From NCBI GenBank assembly GCA_002071335.1, contig MWEZ01000008.1, forward strand, positions 1 to 33,073: a stretch of DNA of 33,073 bases. The letters are read 5' to 3'. Both the position numbers and the translations under genes were made by a program. Positions 32,269 to 33,073 of the stretch are shown piece after piece (within the stretch, counting starts at the first letter, position 1; each line of letters starts with the position of its first letter). The notes beneath the pieces were generated by a model. It saw only the letters and a list, made by a program, of their open reading frames with translations. It made no database searches and had not been told where the DNA came from. Origin of the DNA: Verrucomicrobia bacterium ADurb.Bin018 (GTDB lineage: Bacteria > Verrucomicrobiota > Kiritimatiellia > CAIQIC01 > Lenti-01).

Positions 32269-33073
32269 CTAGGCTGGTTCGGCAATGAGGGCACATAGTG
32301 GCGATCCGCGCTGGGCGAGGGTTTGGAGGTAGAGGCTTTCATCATAGAGCGTGCGGGTCTGCCAGCAACGATGGATGATCCGGATCCACTTGAACGCCAG
32401 AGACCGGATGGCGGCGTTGTGACGCTTTCCACGTTGCTTCTGCTGGTCGTAGTAGGCTCGCGCCCAGGTCGAGTACAGAATGGAAACCTTGGCGTACTCG
32501 TGAAAGGTTTGGCGCAGGAACTTCGGGCAGTTCCAGCGCCAGTGGGTCCAGCAACTCTTGCCACTTCGCTCGATCACCGGCGCCACCCCGGCATAGGTTT
32601 GCATGTTCTGGGCGGAGGGATATCGGGCACGGTCGCTTCCAAACGCGCAGAGCAGTCGCGGCGCCAAGGTTTTGCCGGCGCCGGGCAGGCTCTCAAAGAG
32701 GAATGCGTCGGGATGCTGCCGAAAGAGTATCTGGATTTGCTGCTCGTAGGCCGCAATGGACTTGCCCAGAAGTTGAAGTTGCTTCGCCAGCATCTGAACC
32801 GTCAGCGGCTGGACGGCGAGCACCGCCACGTCCTGTGTCAGCGGCTTCGCTGTCGGCAGAGCGGCGATCACCCTTTCAATGTGCGTGGCGCTGCGACACT
32901 TGCGGGCGTAGAAGAACGAGCGGATGGTTTGCGGCCGGGCGCGCTGGGCGGCTGCCAACGTGGGCCATTTGAGCAACCAGTCGCAGGCCATCGGGGAAGC
33001 GAGGTCCGTTCCGGCCCACTGGAGCGCCTGTGGGAAGTACAGCTTCAGTGCGGATTGCAGGCGCAAAACCAGC
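32269..33073 (-). mobile_element. IS110-family insertion sequence: transposase C-terminal two-thirds, cut by the window edge
   Basis: The frame is open from the right edge (LVLRLQSALKLYFPQALQ...) to the stop at 32269-32271, 267 visible residues. The Transposase_20 region is clear: FESLPGAGKTLAPRLLCAFG, then RYPSAQNMQTYAGVAPVIERSGK, then RQTFHEYAKVSI and KWIRIIHRCW. The DEDD RuvC-like N-terminal domain lies beyond the window, so whether the element is intact is unknown. IS110 elements are known to lack long terminal inverted repeats and to use a structured RNA from a non-coding end to select targets. The left end of this element should lie between the stop codon and the smc start but I cannot place it. 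Confidence 0.9.

Overview
The window is a 33 kb stretch of a GC-rich (roughly 60-65% by eye) Gram-negative bacterial chromosome. Lipoproteins, outer-membrane proteins and an RND pump show a double membrane. Two exported proteins carry the terminal modules common in the PVC superphylum (an FYRV-type FN3-like module and a DADGDG calcium-binding/C-terminal module), so Kiritimatiellota or a relative in Verrucomicrobiota is the best guess. This rests on protein style, not on a marker-gene tree. Most genes lie on the minus strand in tightly packed runs with 4-base ATGA overlaps.

Layout, left to right: (1) a truncated cation/proton antiporter remnant at the left edge; (2) a minus-strand operon (8201 down to 377) for a tripartite RND efflux system (adaptor, pump, outer-membrane factor), with a beta-CASP metallo-beta-lactamase RNase and an outer-membrane protein attached; (3) a pair consisting of a small beta-barrel protein and an exported metallo-beta-lactamase-fold hydrolase; (4) a divergent SEC-C/TPR protein behind a strong palindrome; (5) an intergenic zone with REP-like palindromes; (6) a secreted protein with four tandem carboxypeptidase-regulatory-like repeats; (7) a low-GC island (about 14.84-16.99 kb, about 43% GC in the row counted) bracketed by a degenerate ~39 bp direct repeat. 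It holds a PD-(D/E)XK nuclease-like gene, a 325-aa gene I do not recognise, an 18 bp perfect palindrome and a possible glycosyltransferase fragment; (8) a minus-strand run of nucleoside kinase with TGS domain, der, MATE exporter, sensor histidine kinase and NarL-type response regulator; (9) a divergent glycolate-oxidase-like FAD enzyme with a small overlapping partner; (10) an AraC-GyrI regulator with a clear terminator, and a uracil/xanthine permease; (11) tRNA-Val(UAC); (12) smc; (13) an IS110-family transposase running off the right edge.

The housekeeping core (der, smc, nucleoside kinase, tRNA-Val) looks vertically inherited. The accessory interest lies in the low-GC island, which is the best candidate for an undescribed (possibly defence-type) cassette. 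Next come the RNase coupled to the efflux operon, the MATE gene that seems to need a non-canonical ATC start, and the AraC-GyrI gene with a possible internal start. No CRISPR array, rRNA or complete mobile element is visible.
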